DNA of 62,137 bases from Bacteroidota bacterium (GTDB lineage Bacteria > Bacteroidota > Bacteroidia > Cytophagales > Cyclobacteriaceae), in contig JABDGP010000008.1 of assembly GCA_013285945.1 (NCBI GenBank), positions 665 to 62,801 of the forward strand, written 5' to 3'. Below are positions 16,615 through 25,328 of the stretch, piece by piece. Numbering within the stretch: position 1 is the stretch's first letter; each line of letters begins with the position of its first letter. The translations under genes and the position numbers were made by a program. The notes under the pieces are model-generated. The model searched no databases and had not been told where the DNA came from. It saw only the letters and a list, made by a program, of their open reading frames with translations.

Positions 16615-17736
16615 ATGGCTTTCGGATTATTCAAAAAGAGCGATAAAAAGCAAGAAGTTTCATCTGGTCCGCATTATTACGATCTCACTGTAAAGAAATT
16701 AGTTGAAGAGACTAAGGATTCTATTTCTCTTGTCTTTGAGCAGCCTGCATCAGGGAAACTGAAGTATAAGTCAGGGCAATTTTTAACTCTCATTGCAAAT
16801 GTAGGAGGTAAGGAAGTGCGCAGGGCTTATTCGTTATGCTCTTCGCCATTCGTGGATGAAGACTTGGCCGTAATGGTGAAGCGTGTTGACAACGGATTGA
16901 TGAGCAATTGGGTGCCAAGTAATCTAAAGCCGGGGCAGAAGATGAAGGTGCTCGAGCCTATGGGCCAGTTCACGACAGAATTCGCAAAAGAGAATAAAAG
17001 ACACTTGATCATGTTTGCCGGAGGCAGCGGCATTACTCCCATGATGTCCATTTTGAAAAGCCTGATTTCTCAAGAGCCTGAAAGCATTTGTTCGGTAATC
17101 TACTGTAATCGTGATGTCGACAGTATCATCTTTAGGAATACATTGGATCAAATACAAACTGAGTTTGAAGGCCGTGTTCATGTGATTCACATACTCGACA
17201 ATGCGCCGATGAACTGGCAAGGCTATTCGGGATTACTTAGCAAAGAAATGCTTGTGAAGCTTTTTGAGCGCATCCCCGACTGGGGTCTCGACAAAACAAC
17301 TTATTTAATGTGCGGCCCGGAAGGGATGATGAAGAACGTAGACACGCTGTTGAAAGAACTACACATTCCTCAAGAGAAGACTTTTAAGGAAAGCTTTGTA
17401 ACAGGCGTAATCGATAAAGAGAAAAAAGAAGAAGTTAAAGCAGCTGTAAAAGCCGGCAATACTTCACACGAAGTGACGGTGAGGTATGACGGACAGGAAT
17501 ACAAGTTTGTGGTTGAGCCCAACCGCACGATCTTGGAGACTGCACTTGATCAGGGTATCGACTTGCCCTACTCTTGTCAGAGTGGCTTGTGCACTGCTTG
17601 CCGCGGCCGCGCTATTTCGGGTAAGGTAAAACTAGATGAAGAAGAAGGCCTTTCCCAATCCGAGCGCGCCGAAGGTTATGTACTTACTTGCGTGGGGCAT
17701 CCAATCACCGACGATGTAGTTATCGAAATCGGGTAA
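16615..17736 (+). CDS. PaaE-like ferredoxin reductase with C-terminal 2Fe-2S domain
   Basis: From the ATG at 16615 the product has 373 residues. An FAD/NAD(P)H reductase module comes first: RAYS at 70-73 for FAD, GGSGITPMMS near 136-145, and CGPEGM at 233-238 for the nicotinamide site. It is followed by a plant-type ferredoxin domain with C321, C326, C329 and C359. This order is that of PaaE and related reductases that feed electrons from NAD(P)H to oxygenases. No oxygenase gene lies nearby, so its partner is unknown. Phenylacetate degradation is possible, but the context does not support it. Confidence 0.88.
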   Translation: MAFGLFKKSDKKQEVSSGPHYYDLTVKKLVEETKDSISLVFEQPASGKLKYKSGQFLTLIANVGGKEVRRAYSLCSSPFVDEDLAVMVKRVDNGLMSNWVPSNLKPGQKMKVLEPMGQFTTEFAKENKRHLIMFAGGSGITPMMSILKSLISQEPESICSVIYCNRDVDSIIFRNTLDQIQTEFEGRVHVIHILDNAPMNWQGYSGLLSKEMLVKLFERIPDWGLDKTTYLMCGPEGMMKNVDTLLKELHIPQEKTFKESFVTGVIDKEKKEEVKAAVKAGNTSHEVTVRYDGQEYKFVVEPNRTILETALDQGIDLPYSCQSGLCTACRGRAISGKVKLDEEEGLSQSERAEGYVLTCVGHPITDDVVIEIG

Positions 17737-17741
17737 ACCTG

Positions 17742-18845
17742 TCACTTCGGAACCGGTACGGGTATTTCTTTTACACCAATCATTTCTAAAATACTTTTCC
17801 TGAATTCTTTTCTGGGAAAAGAGCGATTGCAAAGTACTACGTACAAGAACTTTTTCTGGGGAATGCTTACAAAGTCGGCATAGAAGCCACCTTGTGTGCC
17901 GGTGTGAGAAACGATTTTTACACTGTCTTGAGTTTCACTGATAAACCAACTGTAGCCAATGAAAGGAGGAACTCCATCGTTGCGATTTGAGTATCTCATA
18001 ATTGAGCGCGAATGTGCTACTAAGTCCTTCTTTAGAAATCCCCCGTTGCGCAAGGCCATTTCGTAATTGGCTAATTCGCGTACCGAACTCCATACACCGC
18101 CGTTTCCTGCAGCTGCAAACGTAGGCTCTTCGCCATAATCTCTCTTGATGAACAAGTTTTTGACTTTTACATAACCATGCGCTACTGAATCCTGTGGATA
18201 GGGTCCATCTGTGATTCTGCTGGTTGGCATGTTTGCAGGCTTGAAAATATTCTCCTTCACGACCTGCTGCCATTTCCTCGCGGTAACTTTTTCGATGATC
18301 AGCGCCAGGCCATTGAAGGCCGGATTTGAATATTCGTAGCGCGAGCCGGGTTCAAATGATAGTGAATCTGTTTGCTCAATAGGATTCCAGTTTTCCTGGT
18401 CTTTGGCAGTAAGTAAGGTGATGCTGTCCAAAATACTTCGTCGGTTGTCTTGCAAGCCCGAAGTGTGTGCAAGCATGTAATGGATCCTCACTTCTTTGGC
18501 TATGTTTTTGTTTTTGAAGTCGGGAAAGTATTTGAACAAGCTATCGTTGACTGAAACTTTGCCTTGGTCTGCCAGCAAGAGAATCATGTTGGAGACAAAC
18601 GTCTTAGTAATAGAGCCGGTGTTGAACAATGTTGCCGGCGTGATCTTCTCCTTTGTATTTATGTCGGCAAGGCCGTATCCTTTTTCGAAAATTATTGAAT
18701 CCCCATTCATAATTAGTACGGCACCGCCTGGCTCATCGCCTTTGAACTCCGCTGAAAATAATTGATCGGCCTTCTTAGCAATCTTTTCATTTTTGGATGA
18801 ACAGGCGAAGGCTGCGATCAGCAGAATCAAAATTAATTTCTTCAT
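17742..18845 (-). CDS. Serine hydrolase of the class C beta-lactamase/DD-peptidase family (lipoprotein)
   Basis: The 367-residue protein has a lipoprotein signal (MKKLILILLIAAFAC, Cys15) and the three motifs of the fold: SITK at 78-81 (Ser nucleophile and Lys), YSN at 172-174, and HTG at 315-317 in place of KTG. HTG is common among esterase and peptidase members, so this is unlikely to be a resistance beta-lactamase. It should act in the periplasm or on the outer membrane on peptides or esters; the substrate is unknown. It converges on the ferredoxin reductase gene and is 5 nt from the next leftward gene upstream. Confidence 0.85.
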   Translation of the reverse strand: MKKLILILLIAAFACSSKNEKIAKKADQLFSAEFKGDEPGGAVLIMNGDSIIFEKGYGLADINTKEKITPATLFNTGSITKTFVSNMILLLADQGKVSVNDSLFKYFPDFKNKNIAKEVRIHYMLAHTSGLQDNRRSILDSITLLTAKDQENWNPIEQTDSLSFEPGSRYEYSNPAFNGLALIIEKVTARKWQQVVKENIFKPANMPTSRITDGPYPQDSVAHGYVKVKNLFIKRDYGEEPTFAAAGNGGVWSSVRELANYEMALRNGGFLKKDLVAHSRSIMRYSNRNDGVPPFIGYSWFISETQDSVKIVSHTGTQGGFYADFVSIPQKKFLYVVLCNRSFPRKEFRKSILEMIGVKEIPVPVPK

Positions 18846-18850
18846 AAGAG

Positions 18851-19099
18851 TTATACTTTTCGTTTTCTGAACATTTGAACGATCGCTATAGAAGCGATGA
18901 TTACCCAGACTATATTAATAAATGCCGAAGGATAAGCACAGTAATAGATCGTATTGATAATAAGAAAGAGCCCGCCGGTAAGATTGAGTAATTGAAACAC
19001 AAGCGAATCTGACTTAATCCTTTGATAGCTATTGAGTCCGTAGGCAGCGATGACTTCAAAAGAACCAATCCATCCGATAATATCAATTAATAACTTCAT
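18851..19099 (-). CDS. CBU_0592-like small membrane protein
   Basis: The 82-residue protein has three hydrophobic helices and the family pattern IIGWIGSFEVIAAYGLNS, then SLVFQLLNLTGGLFLIINT and AFINIVWVIIASIAIV. It resembles half-transporter folds of the SemiSWEET type, but no substrate is known. It lies 5 nt upstream of the serine hydrolase gene and 14 nt downstream of the rhomboid gene, so the three form one operon. Confidence 0.7.
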   Translation of the reverse strand: MKLLIDIIGWIGSFEVIAAYGLNSYQRIKSDSLVFQLLNLTGGLFLIINTIYYCAYPSAFINIVWVIIASIAIVQMFRKRKV

Positions 19100-19113
19100 G
19101 CTCGAAGATAAGT

Positions 19114-21021
19114 CTAATTTGAGCTGCCCGTAAAATCAATGTTTACATAGTTAAGTCCGTCTGCCGGTTCAAAACCATGAGTATGTGCTGGCAGCCAGGG
19201 CGGACTGTGCAAGAGAATCTCCTTAGCCTTCGCGTCGAGTTCCTTTGATAAACTCTTTTCGACTTTGATGTCTGCGATTGTACTCTTGGTAGTAACCCTG
19301 AATGATAACCGAACCCGGCCGCCTGTTCTCGGGCTTACTTTGCGCGCTTCTTCATGAAGATAGGATTCCATTTTCCTCCATCCGTCTGCCGGTACCGGAT
19401 AAAAGCTACTCTCGTCATATATAAAAGTTTTGCCTTGCGGATTTTGCGACCGGCCTCTTACCAAGCGCCCGCGAACATAATATTCTTCAAAAAACAATCC
19501 CCCATTGGCATGGTAGCCCTTCCAAATGCTTTCCTGATTTCCATCGCGATAATCGCCCTCTTCAGCTATTGTTCCATCAGCATAATGTTTCACCACATGA
19601 CCAAATCCGTCTTTCACTTGCTGAATGCCTGTAGAGTCCCAATAGTTCTTTAGAAAAAATCGGTTGCCGTAGTATTCTTCACTTTCAAGCCGTCCGTTGT
19701 GGTAATAATTCTCCCATTTTCCTACGCGTCTTCCGTCGCTATATCTTCCCGCCGATTCGTACGTGTGATGATCAGAATAGTAAATGAACACGCCATCGTG
19801 CTCGTTATTTCGATATCCTCCTTTCATTTGTATTTCACCGTTGCCATAAAAGTCGCGCACTTTTCCCTGCCATTGCAGCAGCGAATCGCGCACACCTATC
19901 CGGTAAAATTTTCCTGGTCCCGATGCAAGTTCTATCCAGTCTTCATCAAACCAGACTTGAATGGGCTCCTGAGGTGCCCGGTCATCCGGTGGTGGTTCTT
20001 TACTTGTAGCTTGCCGCAGCCTTGGAGGAACGTAATCCAGATGAAGGAATGGTTTCATCTGATCTCCCGCAAACTCAATGCTATCCAGATAAATGTATGA
20101 TTCTCGTGTTACCATCGTAATGCGAAAATCATTTTCTCTTTTTTTTAATTCGATGTAACGCCTTAGCTTGAACGTGTCGTTGTGTAGCACTTCAGGCAAA
20201 TACTTCTGCCTGTCGAGCATTTTCAAGGTAGAATCCCATCCTGAGTTTTCTTTTTTAAAACCTTCGGCTAATTGAGCATCGGTGAGACTGCGATTGCTAA
20301 ACAATGCCTTGGCTGAATCTTCCTGTGCCAATACGCGCATAAAGAAATGATAGTAGGAGACCTGATAGCGTGGCAATAAAAAGAAGATGACAATCAGCAA
20401 TGGCAACAAAAGATATTCTGCTTTGATTCTTTGATAATCGTTTTGAATATGGGCTAGTCCCGCTAGTGCGGCACCCATGGCCAAGCCGCCAAGGTGCGCA
20501 GCATTGTCTGCATGAAAAGCTTTGGCAAAGAGAAGATTGACTGCCAGAAAGATCGCGAAGTTAACAATGATGGAAGTGACCGGCAGGCCTTTGCGATGGG
20601 AGAGGAGAAGATTAAGCACTACGGAAAAGCCAAACAACCCAAAGATTGCACCGGAGGCCCCCACACCAACAGTGAAGAGGTTCCAGTATAAACTATTGAG
20701 TGCCGCTGCCAACCCGCTGAGAAAATACACCCAAATAAATTTACCGGAGCCAACCTCCGGCTCCAGTGTGGAGCCTGCTACAAACAATGCATACATGTTG
20801 AGGGCAAGGTGCATAAGGTGCCCGTGCAGAAACATGTGTGTGAACAAGCGATACCACTCATGATCAAGAGTGAGGGGATTGAACTCTGCGCCCATTCGCA
20901 CCAGCGTAAGCATCCAGACAGGCTCGCTAAAAGTCTTGGCCTGGTAGTAACAGCCGGCAAATACAAGACAGTTGGCAAGCAGTAGAAATACGGTAACCGG
21001 AAATCGCCTGATGAAGTCCAT
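19114..21021 (-). CDS. Rhomboid protease fused to MORN-like repeats and a TonB-type C-terminal domain
   Basis: The 635-residue protein has three parts. Residues 1-215 are a rhomboid intramembrane serine protease with HGHLMHLALN (66-75), catalytic S123 in GASGAIFG and H176 in NAAHLGG. After a linker, residues about 385-510 contain YwqK/MORN-like repeats such as GVFIYY, GKWENYYHNGRL and GDYRDGNQESIWKGYHANG. The last 90 residues (RVRLSFRVTTKSTIADIKV, then LLHSPPWLPA) resemble the TonB C-terminal domain that touches outer-membrane receptors. The soluble parts are probably periplasmic, consistent with a terminal helix crossing near 200-220. Three-part fusions of this kind are unusual; the substrate is unknown. 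It is first in an operon of three genes. Confidence 0.85.
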   Translation of the reverse strand: MDFIRRFPVTVFLLLANCLVFAGCYYQAKTFSEPVWMLTLVRMGAEFNPLTLDHEWYRLFTHMFLHGHLMHLALNMYALFVAGSTLEPEVGSGKFIWVYFLSGLAAALNSLYWNLFTVGVGASGAIFGLFGFSVVLNLLLSHRKGLPVTSIIVNFAIFLAVNLLFAKAFHADNAAHLGGLAMGAALAGLAHIQNDYQRIKAEYLLLPLLIVIFFLLPRYQVSYYHFFMRVLAQEDSAKALFSNRSLTDAQLAEGFKKENSGWDSTLKMLDRQKYLPEVLHNDTFKLRRYIELKKRENDFRITMVTRESYIYLDSIEFAGDQMKPFLHLDYVPPRLRQATSKEPPPDDRAPQEPIQVWFDEDWIELASGPGKFYRIGVRDSLLQWQGKVRDFYGNGEIQMKGGYRNNEHDGVFIYYSDHHTYESAGRYSDGRRVGKWENYYHNGRLESEEYYGNRFFLKNYWDSTGIQQVKDGFGHVVKHYADGTIAEEGDYRDGNQESIWKGYHANGGLFFEEYYVRGRLVRGRSQNPQGKTFIYDESSFYPVPADGWRKMESYLHEEARKVSPRTGGRVRLSFRVTTKSTIADIKVEKSLSKELDAKAKEILLHSPPWLPAHTHGFEPADGLNYVNIDFTGSSN

Positions 21022-21301
21022 AAATGATTTACTGATTAAAGATAAATCGTTTTTTTATTCTCTCGCCAACATAACCGATTAAGCTAATAAGCGAAAGATG
21101 AAGGAGACGAGTAACGCATGAGGCAGTGTCCTTACATTGCCAAAGTCCTTCAAATTATTAGTAATTTGTTTCTTTCGCGCTAAACCGACGCGATAGAATT
21201 GAATCTGAGGTGTGCATTTGTATTAATTTCGTCAGGAAAAGTAGGCCTTTCGCGAAAACCTTACGTCGGCCAATTACTGCCTTCAAATTCTGATAAATTT
21301 G

Positions 21302-22831
21302 ATGATCGCGAAACTCATGACTGAGCTTGCCAAAGAGAATAGTTTAATCAGTACTCTGAAATCCAGAAGCGGAGACCCACAGTTTCAGCCGATACTTTCT
21401 TATTTGCCCGAATTGATTTTTCAGATTAATAAAGACGGCATATTTCTCGATTTTTATGCAGCGCATCCGCAGTTGCTTGCATTTCCTGTTGAGTCAATCA
21501 GTGGCAATACCATTGGGAACCTATTCGCTCCTGCACTCGCAGAACAAGCCATGAAATGTATTAAAGAATCGTTGCAAACTCAATGTGAAGTTGTTTTTGA
21601 GTATACACTGGATTTTGATACCGGAGCTCGCTACTTCGAAGCAAAGCTGATTCCCGAAGATGCAGAAAGTGTAACTGCTTTCATTAAGGATATCACCGAG
21701 AAAAAGAATATCGGATTAATTGCTCTGGAGAGAAACAGATTGGTTGAGGAAAGCGAACAAAAGTTTCGGCTACTGGCAGAGAACCTTCCGGGCGCTGTGT
21801 ACTTATGTCGTAATGATGAAAATTATTCGATGTTGTACCTGAATGACAGCGTTAAAGAAATCACAGGCTATTCTCCTCAGGAATTTATTTCTGCTGAAAT
21901 CAACTTTCCACAGCTCTATCATCCCGACGACAAGGAGCACATCTATGAGCGCGTAGATGATAGCCTTGCGAAGAAAGTACCCTTTCATATCGAATACAGG
22001 TTGCGCAATAAATCGGGCGACTACCGGTGGATTGAAGAATTTGGAAGCGGTGTATTTGTGGGTGAGGAATTGATATACCTGGAAGGCTACCTGCAGGATA
22101 TTACAAACCGGAAGGAAACAGAAAAGAAAATACTTGAAAACAATAGTGCGCTGATAAAGGCGAATAAAGAGCTCGACCGATTTGTTTACAGTGCCTCTCA
22201 CGATCTGCGCTCGCCTCTTACTTCTTTGCAAGGGCTTGTAAACCTTGCGGCAAGATCTACCTCTGCAGAAGATACTGAGATGCTTTTGAAACTGATGAAA
22301 GAGCGGATTGACAGTCTCGATAAATTCATCATCGATATTGCCACATACGCACAGAACGAGCGCCTTGAGGTACAGGAGGATAATATTAATCTGTTCAACC
22401 TGATTACCGACTGCCTTGACGGAATCAGGTATGCCGAGGAGGCCGCGAACGTAGATTTTCAAATCCTCGTTCCGAAAGACTTTCAGTTAACGGCCGATCA
22501 AATGCGACTCAAAGTAGTACTCAACAATCTTTTAAGTAATGCCATAAAGTATGGCGACAGAGCCAAACCGCATCAATTTGTGAAGATCGAAGCCAAAGAG
22601 ATGGTAACAGAGTATGTTATCTCGATTTCCGACAACGGAATCGGCATCGAAAAACAATATCAGCCTAATGTATTCAATATGTTTTATAGAGCGTCAGACA
22701 AATCAAAAGGTTCGGGGCTGGGGCTATATATCGTAAAAGAGACTATCCAAAAGATGAACGGGGCGATAACGTTGGTTTCTGAATTTGCCAAAGGCTCAGA
22801 ATTTCGCATAAGCGTGCCAAAGAAGATGTAA
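21302..22831 (+). CDS. PAS-domain sensor histidine kinase
   Basis: The ATG at 21302 gives 509 residues; another ATG is at 21317. No transmembrane segment is seen, so the sensor is cytoplasmic. Two PAS modules occupy residues about 32-135 and 155-275, the second ending in a PAC-like EGYLQDITNRKE. A HisKA domain follows with phospho-acceptor H300 in YSASHDLRSPLTSL. The ATPase domain has NNLLSNAIKYGD, SDNGIGI and GSGLGLYIVKE. No response regulator gene is adjacent, so it is an orphan kinase. The signal is unknown; PAS1 has no obvious cofactor residue. Confidence 0.9.
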   Translation: MIAKLMTELAKENSLISTLKSRSGDPQFQPILSYLPELIFQINKDGIFLDFYAAHPQLLAFPVESISGNTIGNLFAPALAEQAMKCIKESLQTQCEVVFEYTLDFDTGARYFEAKLIPEDAESVTAFIKDITEKKNIGLIALERNRLVEESEQKFRLLAENLPGAVYLCRNDENYSMLYLNDSVKEITGYSPQEFISAEINFPQLYHPDDKEHIYERVDDSLAKKVPFHIEYRLRNKSGDYRWIEEFGSGVFVGEELIYLEGYLQDITNRKETEKKILENNSALIKANKELDRFVYSASHDLRSPLTSLQGLVNLAARSTSAEDTEMLLKLMKERIDSLDKFIIDIATYAQNERLEVQEDNINLFNLITDCLDGIRYAEEAANVDFQILVPKDFQLTADQMRLKVVLNNLLSNAIKYGDRAKPHQFVKIEAKEMVTEYVISISDNGIGIEKQYQPNVFNMFYRASDKSKGSGLGLYIVKETIQKMNGAITLVSEFAKGSEFRISVPKKM

Positions 22832-23244
22832 AATATCTGACGGTGCAGATCTTGCTTCCTGCTTGAGTGCTCCAGATAAGTTTGTAGCGATACTTACCAC
22901 TGCCAATGCATAAAGTGAACGGAATAGCCTTACTGTTCACCATTTATGAACAAATGAGTCTTCATGAGAGCGAAGAGGGTATCCATTATGACATAAATGT
23001 TCATCACTCCTGCATAAATGGCTGCGCTATGACATAAGCAGGTCTTACTATAACGAAAACTGAGTGAGGAGAGCTTAGATATCAGTGCTGAGAACGAAAG
23101 TAGTAGTACTATGACTTAGTTACATATAGTATTCACTATAGTGTAAACATTACCTGATAGTTCATAAAGAATTGTTAAAAACCAGGTTTCTTAATGTTAG
23201 TACAATTTTTTTGGAGCAAATTGTAAGACACAAACATTAAAACA
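22832..23244. other. 413-bp intergenic region with short repeats and palindromes
   Basis: I see no gene here. The region holds TGTTCA/TGAACA as an inverted pair at 22934-22952, two copies of ATGACATAA at 22988-22996 and 23029-23037 (41 nt apart), and the 10-bp palindrome CACTATAGTG near 23133-23143. These could be operator sites for the downstream secreted protein gene or remnants of decayed sequence. Confidence 0.45.
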
Positions 23245-23877
23245 ATGAAATCTAAACAACACACTATTGTTCTGGCTTTGGTAATTGTTTTTGCTCTTCA
23301 GTTTTCACCCTCCTATGCACAGCCAACTTTTCCTAAAGCATCTTTTGTTAATGCTAAAATCTCGGCCACAGGAGAACTTGAGATCACGGCATCAAAGACT
23401 TCCTCGGCTGAGGATTTCGCGTTTCTGGCGGGCAAATGGAACATGCACCATCAAAAACTTAAAACAAGATTTAATAACAGTACCGAATGGGAAGAGTTTG
23501 ACTCGTCTGACGAGAACTTTGGCTCTATGCTGAGCGGACTGGGAAACACGGATTTACTGAAGGCCACTTTGGATGGAAAACCTTTCGAAGGATTTACACT
23601 TCGGCTGTTCAACCCAAAGACAAGGCTGTGGAGTCTTTATTGGGTAGCCAGTAATACAGGAGTGTTGGATCCGCCGGTGGTGGGTTCGTTTGAAGGAAAC
23701 ATCGGATTGTTCTATTGCAGAGATACTTTTCAAGGCAAGCCGATTATCATGATGTTTCGATGGGATAAAACCGACAAAGATAATCCCGTATGGAGTCAGG
23801 CATTTTCTCCCGACAACGGCAAGACATGGGAGTGGAATTGGACGAACGTTTCGCATCGCGTTAAAAGTAGTCACTAG
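23245..23877 (+). CDS. Secreted DUF1579-like protein
   Basis: The 210-residue protein has a clear signal peptide (MKSKQHTIVLALVIVFALQF, cleavage near SYA-QPT). The mature part contains FLAGKWNMHHQKL, a beta-rich core with FEGFTLRLFNPKTRLWSLYW, and WEWNWTNVSHRV near the end. This pattern is that of DUF1579/calycin-like domains often described as embedded in larger secreted proteins of unknown function. It has its own 5' region with repeats and is followed by a degenerate repeat tract, so it is probably monocistronic. No catalytic residues are evident. Confidence 0.72.
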   Translation: MKSKQHTIVLALVIVFALQFSPSYAQPTFPKASFVNAKISATGELEITASKTSSAEDFAFLAGKWNMHHQKLKTRFNNSTEWEEFDSSDENFGSMLSGLGNTDLLKATLDGKPFEGFTLRLFNPKTRLWSLYWVASNTGVLDPPVVGSFEGNIGLFYCRDTFQGKPIIMMFRWDKTDKDNPVWSQAFSPDNGKTWEWNWTNVSHRVKSSH

Positions 23878-23975
23878 TCATTAGTCATAAGTCGTTAGTA
23901 GTTAGTTCTGAGTAGTTAGAGGCTAGTCATAAGATCCAATTCCCAAGCCGTTAGTCAATGTCTAATGCCTAATAC
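23873..23975. repeat. Degenerate TAGTCATTAGTC-type low-complexity repeat
   Basis: The segment is built from imperfect reiterations of TAGTCAT, TAAGTCGTTAGT and TAGTTAG, ending in GTCTAATGCCTAATACC. Such tracts are frequent between genes in Cytophagales-type genomes. No coding function is seen. Confidence 0.65.
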
Positions 23976-24036
23976 CTAAATTATTGATTAGGTAAAGATT
24001 AATTATCTTAGGGATTAGGATTAATAAACCTGCCCT

Positions 24037-25062
24037 ATGAACCGCCCAAACCTTATAAGCATTGTCAAGTGCGTTTCGTTTCTTTTAGTTGCTTTAATGT
24101 CATCCAATGTACAAGCCCAAACTTGCGCTACCGGCAAAGTAGATGATCAGGTTGCCGACTTCTTAAAAAAGGCTGGGCCGGGACAAACCATGGGGCAATT
24201 GAAAGCCGCATCTATGCAGCAGCTTAAAAGCGATGTCGCAGATGGATTTATTAAACTGCCGAAAGACAGCGTAAAAAGAATTGAAATAACGAAAGGCAAC
24301 ATTAAGGTAAATGTGGTGACCGCTGGCGCAAAGGGTAAGCTTCCGGTGATAATTAATTTCCACCAGGGCGGATTCATTCAGCCTTTGCTTCCATCGATGG
24401 AATATGAAGCGATGCGGTTGGCTAAGAGATTTAAAGCAGTAGTATTTGACGTAGATTATCGTGTGGCGCCTGAGCATAAATTTCCGGCCGCTATCGACGA
24501 TGCCTATAGTGCTTATTTATGGGTGACGGAGAAGGCTGGCGACTACGGTGGCGATCCTTCAAAAATAATTCTTACGGGCATTGATGCGGGAGCTAATCTT
24601 GCTGCCTTGGTTATGCACAAGGCAAAAAAAGAAGGGAAGCTAAAAGGACTTAAGTGTGTGATCATGATCTGCCCGTCAGTTGATAACCCAATGGTTGGCT
24701 ATTACGACTCTTACGATGATTATGCAGCAGGCTATATCTATACAAAAGATCAATCTCAATTTAATGCTCAAAACTATCACGATAAAAGCCAGTGGTTTGC
24801 CAACAATGCCGATGCCTGGCCTATTTATGAAAAAGAAGTGGCCGGGTTGCCACCTTCATTGATTATCACTACAGAGTTTGATGTTTTGCGCGACGAAGGG
24901 ATTGCTTACGGCAAAAGGTTGGAGGCGGCTGGAAATGATGTGTCGATCAAGTGCTTTCCGCATCAACTCCACAATTTCATGGGCCTTCCCAAAAGCTCCG
25001 GAGAGATGAACCGTGTGTACGAGCTCATGGGTGAAGTCATTACCAAAGGCTTGGCAAAATAG
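24037..25062 (+). CDS. Secreted alpha/beta-hydrolase (HSL/esterase family) with Ser-to-Asp nucleophile
   Basis: The 341-residue protein has a signal peptide ending near VQA-QTC. It has the hormone-sensitive-lipase layout: an oxyanion region HQGGF (109-113, normally HGGGF), YRVAPEHKFPAAIDD (141-155), a nucleophile elbow, the acid EFDVLRDEG (D282) and the His in FPHQLHNFM (H312). The elbow reads TGIDAGANL where the family has GDSAGG, so the Ser is Asp183 (GAT at 24583-24585). Asp is the nucleophile in dehalogenases and epoxide hydrolases of the same fold, so it may have a changed chemistry or be an inactive binder. It is probably monocistronic. Confidence 0.8.
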   Translation: MNRPNLISIVKCVSFLLVALMSSNVQAQTCATGKVDDQVADFLKKAGPGQTMGQLKAASMQQLKSDVADGFIKLPKDSVKRIEITKGNIKVNVVTAGAKGKLPVIINFHQGGFIQPLLPSMEYEAMRLAKRFKAVVFDVDYRVAPEHKFPAAIDDAYSAYLWVTEKAGDYGGDPSKIILTGIDAGANLAALVMHKAKKEGKLKGLKCVIMICPSVDNPMVGYYDSYDDYAAGYIYTKDQSQFNAQNYHDKSQWFANNADAWPIYEKEVAGLPPSLIITTEFDVLRDEGIAYGKRLEAAGNDVSIKCFPHQLHNFMGLPKSSGEMNRVYELMGEVITKGLAK

Positions 25063-25075
25063 ATATTCAAAAATA

Positions 25076-25101
25076 AAGCCCGTCACTTTCGCAACGGGCT
25101 T
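25076..25101. terminator. Bidirectional terminator
   Basis: AAGCCCGT (25076-25083) and ACGGGCTT (25094-25101) form an 8-bp stem with a 10-nt loop. Rightward it is followed by ATATTTAAA, leftward by TATTTTTG, so it can end both the hydrolase transcript and the leftward Cys-rich operon. Confidence 0.75.
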
Positions 25102-25122
25102 ATATTTAAAACTGCTCAAGAA

Positions 25123-25272
25123 TTACTTCTTTACACAGCACGCACTGCCGGGAAAGCAGCACGCGCTTCCCTCTTTGCAGCAGTCATCTTTCTTTGAGGT
25201 TTTGCTATAAGCAAATACTGCCGCGCTGGCAACCAATGCAGTCGCTACGAGACTAATGATTATTCTTTTCAT
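25123..25272 (-). CDS. Small Cys-rich exported peptide (49 aa)
   Basis: A complete 50-codon frame runs from ATG 25272 to TAA at 25123-25125. Residues 1-22 form a signal peptide or membrane anchor (MKRIIISLVATALVASAAVF). The remaining 27 residues include three CC pairs: DDCC, ACC and ACC. This suggests a metal-binding or disulfide-rich periplasmic peptide. It follows another Cys-rich gene by 56 nt in the same direction and ends at a bidirectional terminator, which supports expression. No family is recognised. Confidence 0.65.
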   Translation of the reverse strand: MKRIIISLVATALVASAAVFAYSKTSKKDDCCKEGSACCFPGSACCVKK

Positions 25273-25328
25273 GTTGATTTCTTTTTATGTTTTGAAAATA
25301 GATTGAATGAAGCCAAAAGACATTTCAA

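Noticed and set aside
17742-18845. Serine hydrolase as an antibiotic-resistance beta-lactamase
   Set aside because: The third motif is HTG and the protein is a lipoprotein of peptidase/esterase type, so resistance is not supported.
25013-25210. Rightward frame after the hydrolase gene
   Set aside because: It is antisense to the 49-residue Cys-rich gene and crosses the terminator stem.
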